From Acidobacteriota bacterium (GTDB lineage Bacteria; Acidobacteriota; Vicinamibacteria; Vicinamibacterales; CAVVIG01): a DNA stretch of 64,000 bases. A program made the position numbers and the translations under genes. Position 1 is the first letter of the stretch. Each line of letters opens with the position of its first letter. The stretch lies in assembly GCA_003222395.1 (NCBI GenBank), contig QHWB01000043.1, forward strand, positions 1-64,000, in the 5' to 3' direction. The notes under the pieces are model-generated. The model saw nothing but the letters and a program-made list of their open reading frames with translations, was not told the origin of the DNA and did not search any database. Below, in pieces: positions 61,385-64,000 of the stretch.

Positions 61385-62190
61385 GCGGGCCGCAGCAACA
61401 ACCCTTCGTTCAAGCTCCCGGTGCGGTAACCCTGCAGATCGAGGCTGACGTAGCGGTACCCGGCGGCCTTGAGCTCGCGGACAATCGCGGCGCCGATCTC
61501 GGGGTCGAGCGCGCGCGCCATTTCTTCGCGCGCCAGCTCGATCCGCGCGACCTCGTGGTGGTGCCTGACGCGGAACACGCGGAACCCGAGCGCGCGCAGC
61601 GCCTCTTCGGCGCGCTCGATGGTGCGCAGCTTCTCGTCGGTCACTTCGGAATGATACGGAATCCGCGACGACAAACACGCCGACGCCGGCTCGTTCCATG
61701 TCGGCAGTCCGGCTCGGTGTGACAGCTCGCGGATTTCGGACTTGGTCAGATCCACTTCGTCAAGGGGACTCCTGACGCCGAACTCGCGCGCCGCCTGGCG
61801 GCCCGGCCGGTAGTCGGCGCGATCGTCGGCGTTATTGCCGTCGACGACGACGGCATCGCGCGCGGACGCAAGGCGCGTGAGATGAGTGTAGAGCTCGTGC
61901 TTGCAGTAGTAGCAGCGGTTCGACGGGTTCGCGCGGTACTCGGGCCGTTCGAGCTCGCGGGTGTGGATGATTTCGTGGCGCAGCCCGAAGTCGCGCGCGA
62001 TCTGGACGGCGAACTGCCGGTGCCGCTCAGGATAACTGGCGCTGTCGGCGGTCACCGCCAGCGCGCGATCGCCGAGCGTGCGGTCGGCGATATAGGCGAG
62101 GTAAGCGCTGTCGACGCCGCCGCTGTAGGCGACGACGACCGATCCAATCGAAGCGAGCGTCTCGCGAAGCGCAGTCTCCTTCTCGATCAT
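61381..62190 (-). CDS. larE: LarE-type ATP-dependent sulfur transferase / PP-loop protein
   Basis: This 269-residue protein is a PP-loop ATPase of the LarE family. VVAYSGGVDSAYLAYIADRT is the ATP-binding loop, NRCYYCKHELYTHL a conserved dicysteine motif, and ASACLSSRIPYHSEVTDEKL holds the cysteine that in LarE gives up its sulfur to the nickel-pincer cofactor. LarB, LarC and the racemase are not in the window, so the substrate could differ. Its start overlaps the stop of the LysW-like gene (ATGA), so the two are expressed together. Downstream is the GT39-like gene. Confidence 0.87.
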   Translation of the reverse strand: MIEKETALRETLASIGSVVVAYSGGVDSAYLAYIADRTLGDRALAVTADSASYPERHRQFAVQIARDFGLRHEIIHTRELERPEYRANPSNRCYYCKHELYTHLTRLASARDAVVVDGNNADDRADYRPGRQAAREFGVRSPLDEVDLTKSEIRELSHRAGLPTWNEPASACLSSRIPYHSEVTDEKLRTIERAEEALRALGFRVFRVRHHHEVARIELAREEMARALDPEIGAAIVRELKAAGYRYVSLDLQGYRTGSLNEGLLLRPA

Positions 62191-62450
62191 TCCTCCCAGT
62201 CCTCGTCCTCCTCCGTGTCCTCCTCGTCGTCGTCGCCCTCTTCGTCGCCCTCTTCGTCGCCGAGATCGTCGTCGTCGACATCGTCGTCGTCTTCTTCATC
62301 CTCGTCTTCCGGCGCGAGATCGAGCTCGAGCGGCGCCAGGCTGACGACTTCGAGGTTCGAGCCGCACTCAGGGCAACTCAATTGGTCGCCCTTGTCGACA
62401 TCGAACTCGTCGACCTCGATTTCGGCGTCGCATTCGGGGCACGTCGCCAT
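62187..62450 (-). CDS. LysW-like zinc-ribbon carrier with a long acidic tail
   Basis: The protein (87 residues) starts TCPECDAEIEVDEFDVDKGD then QLSCPECGSNLEVVSLAPLE, with cysteines 4, 7, 26 and 29 placed as in the amino-group carrier LysW. LysW ends EDWGE; this protein ends DEDWEE after an acidic stretch of about 30 Asp/Glu residues that LysW lacks. The gene lies upstream of larE with a four-base overlap rather than among lysine genes. AAGGAG lies before the ATG. A carrier role for LarE or an unrelated PP-loop substrate is inference. Confidence 0.8.
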   Translation of the reverse strand: MATCPECDAEIEVDEFDVDKGDQLSCPECGSNLEVVSLAPLELDLAPEDEDEEDDDDVDDDDLGDEEGDEEGDDDEEDTEEDEDWEE

Positions 62451-62482
62451 AGATCTCCTTGACGATCTCGGTAAGACCTCGG

Positions 62483-62513
62483 ATTATAGCGACACTCTGC
62501 GCGGATCTGTCAA
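62483..62513 (-). promoter_or_regulatory. Consensus promoter of the lysW-like/larE/GT39 operon
   Basis: On the minus strand TTGACA (62513-62508) and TATAAT (62488-62483) are both perfect, with a 19-base spacer. The -10 lies 32 bases before the ATG at 62450, leaving a leader that holds AAGGAGATCT. It is the strongest sigma-70-like promoter seen in the window. Confidence 0.7.
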
Positions 62514-62558
62514 TTTCACGTTAACGCGCGATGCGTCCAGTTCCGATACGTTGTGACT

Positions 62559-63278
62559 ATGCCGGACGACTCGGTGAGCATGAAGACGATCGTCATCGCC
62601 GACGACACCGCCTTCGTGCGTGATCGGTTCCGTTCGGCGGTCGAGAACGCGGGGCACAAAGCGGTCGCCGTCAAGAGCGCCGCCGAGCTGCTGGCGCGCG
62701 TGCGCGCCGACCTCGCTCGCATCGACCTCATCGTGCTCGATCTGCGTTTGCCGCACGCGCCGGGCGTCGACCTCGTACGCGGCATCCGCAAGCTCGATGA
62801 CGGGCGGCTGCCGGTGCTGATCTTCAGCGGAACGATCGCGAGCGCGGAGGAGGTCAAGGAGCTCGCGGCGCTCGGCGTCGCCGGCTACATCAACGAGTAC
62901 AGCGCCGTGCAGCACATCCTGCCGTCGCTGGCGCCGCATCTCTTCCCGGACAACTTCAACCGCCGCGGCAGCCCGCGCGTCGTCCTCGGCATCCCGATTC
63001 AGTATCGCTTCGGCAACACGATCGCCGCGGCGCTGACGCTCAACTTGAGCCACGGCGGCATCGCGATCCGCACGACGAGCCCGCTCGAGAACGGCGCGAA
63101 GATCAAAGTGCGCTTCCGCATGCCGGGCAGCAAGAAGGACATCGACGCCGAGGGACGCGTGGCGTGGAGCGATCGCCGCGTCGGCATGGGGATCCAGTTC
63201 GAGACGGTCGATCCGGCCAATCAATCGATCATCGACAACTTCGTCGACGCGCACTTCTTTTCGAACCGAAAAGCGTAA
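62559..63278 (+). CDS. Response-regulator receiver plus PilZ domain protein
   Basis: The 239-residue protein joins a receiver domain (TIVIADDTAFVRDRFRSAVE, phosphorylation aspartate in LIVLDLRLPHAPG, then LIFSGTIASAEEV) to a PilZ domain from about residue 125 (RRGSPRVVLGIPIQYRF, TLNLSHGGIAIRTTSPLENG, RVAWSDRRVGMGIQFE). PilZ domains usually bind cyclic di-GMP; the RxxxR and D/NxSxxG motifs are close to consensus. It is likely a switch for motility or envelope properties. The ATG at 62559 is preferred. It is divergent from the LysW-like gene and followed by a CNNM transporter. Confidence 0.85.
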   Translation: MPDDSVSMKTIVIADDTAFVRDRFRSAVENAGHKAVAVKSAAELLARVRADLARIDLIVLDLRLPHAPGVDLVRGIRKLDDGRLPVLIFSGTIASAEEVKELAALGVAGYINEYSAVQHILPSLAPHLFPDNFNRRGSPRVVLGIPIQYRFGNTIAAALTLNLSHGGIAIRTTSPLENGAKIKVRFRMPGSKKDIDAEGRVAWSDRRVGMGIQFETVDPANQSIIDNFVDAHFFSNRKA

Positions 63279-63288
63279 CATCTCAGCC

Positions 63289-64000
63289 ATGGACGTGTTG
63301 TGGCGGCTCGCCGGCCTCGCGGCCCTCGTGTGTGCGAACGGGTTCTTCGTCGCCGCCGAATTCTCGATTGTCACCGTCAGGAAGACGCGGATCGATCAGC
63401 TGATCGCCGAAGGGCACCGCGGCGCGCGCGCGGTCCGCCGCGCGGTCAGCGCGCCCGATCGGTACATCGCGGCGACGCAGCTCGGGATCACGATGGCGAG
63501 CCTCGGCCTCGGCTGGATCGGCGAGCCGGCGCTCGCGTCGATGATCGAGCGGCCGATCGAGTTCCTTCCGCCGTACGTCGCGGCGGCGACCGCGCACACC
63601 ATCGCGGTCGCGATCGCGTTCACGACGATCACCGCTGTCGAGATCGTCTTCGGCGAGCTGACGCCGAAATGGATCGCGCTCGAGCGATCCGAGATGACGG
63701 CGATGTGGGTTGTCAGGCCGCTCGAGCTGTTCATGCGCTCGCTGTGGCCGTTCATCCGGCTGGTCCACGGCGCGGCCCATGCCGTGATCTCCGCGCTCGG
63801 ATTCAAGCGCGCCGACAACCGCGCGATGGTGCACTCCGAAGAGGAGCTGAAGATGCTCGTGACCGCGAGCCAGGAAGCCGGCGTGCTCGAGGAGCACGAG
63901 GAGCAGATGCTCCACCGCGTGTTCGGGTTCGCGGACCTGACGGCGGGTCAGGTGATGGTGCCGCGCACCGAGCTCGTCGCCGCCGCCTCGGGCGCGCCGC
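63289..64000 (+). CDS. CNNM/CorC-type transporter, N-terminal part (partial)
   Basis: The gene starts at ATG 63289, ten bases after the REC-PilZ stop codon, and is cut by the right edge after about 237 codons. The DUF21/CNNM membrane domain is seen: VCANGFFVAAEFSIVTVRKT, TQLGITMASLGLGWIGEPAL and EIVFGELTPKWIALERSEMT. The end of the visible part reads VFGFADLTAGQVMVPRTELV, which leads into the CBS pair. Family members move Mg2+ or Co2+ or are named hemolysins. Confidence 0.88.
   Translation, partial: MDVLWRLAGLAALVCANGFFVAAEFSIVTVRKTRIDQLIAEGHRGARAVRRAVSAPDRYIAATQLGITMASLGLGWIGEPALASMIERPIEFLPPYVAAATAHTIAVAIAFTTITAVEIVFGELTPKWIALERSEMTAMWVVRPLELFMRSLWPFIRLVHGAAHAVISALGFKRADNRAMVHSEEELKMLVTASQEAGVLEEHEEQMLHRVFGFADLTAGQVMVPRTELVAAASGAP

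Noticed and set aside
62187-62556. Serine-rich plus-strand frame opposite the LysW-like gene
   Set aside because: It is the complement of the Asp/Glu-rich tail (GTC/GAC repeats), not a gene.

Overview
The window looks like a chromosomal segment of a high-GC, free-living Gram-negative bacterium. It most likely belongs to Acidobacteriota, class Vicinamibacteria. That placement is inference from several signs: paired VWA-domain secreted proteins of a type common in that phylum, a TonB/carboxypeptidase-regulatory-like N-terminus with the usual acidobacterial wording, a hem cluster in hemX-A-C-D-B-L order, S9 peptidases, and many short word-like inverted repeats between genes. No rRNA, tRNA, CRISPR array, transposase or phage gene was seen.

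Layout. 1-184 is the start of a secreted or TonB-type protein, cut by the left edge. 429-12499 (minus strand) is one long energy operon: nuoA-C-D-H-J-K-L-M-N followed by atpZ-atpI-atpB-atpE. It holds only cofactor-free subunits of complex I (nuoB, E, F, G and I are absent) and only the membrane part of ATP synthase. 12638-23268 (plus) has two VWA proteins translationally coupled to a haem operon (hemX, hemA, hemC, fused cobA-hemD, hemB, a D-aminoacylase-like amidohydrolase, hemL). 23403-32312 (minus) holds an envelope and housekeeping run: a glycine-zipper protein, rseP, dxr, cdsA, uppS, truA, pyrE and an S9 peptidase. 32428-40957 has a TolC-like protein, two glycosyltransferases, a TIGR02757-type protein, a penicillin-acylase-type hydrolase and a putative outer-membrane barrel protein.

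40987-47280 (minus) is a defence island. It has a type III-like restriction subunit, a DUF433/DUF5615 toxin-antitoxin-like pair, and a DNA adenine methyltransferase split by an in-frame amber codon, with a low-GC target-recognition region. It sits directly downstream of a pyrimidine operon (pyrR-pyrB-pyrC-second PRTase, 47327-50747). That operon's leader is a near-textbook PyrR-binding hairpin that covers the pyrR ribosome binding site. 50811-64000 contains a hypothetical secreted protein, a decayed proline-iminopeptidase remnant, an AlkP-superfamily phosphodiesterase, pyrK-pyrD-pyrF, a glutaredoxin-like protein, a Pal lipoprotein, a methyltransferase, a glycoside hydrolase with a fascin-like tail, a GT39-like membrane glycosyltransferase, larE coupled to a LysW-like acidic carrier, a REC-PilZ protein and a truncated CNNM/CBS transporter.

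The most unusual theme is repeats. More than a dozen loci carry islands built from one short word repeated in one orientation and then often its reverse complement, so that they can fold into hairpins; each island uses a different word. Several islands and palindromic elements are carried in frame inside conserved enzymes (penicillin acylase, GT39-like transferase, GT4, TruA, PyrE, the restriction subunit). Other points of interest are the amber-split methyltransferase, the LarE/LysW-like pair, the PyrR hairpin and a recurrent promoter layout that predicts leaderless mRNAs.
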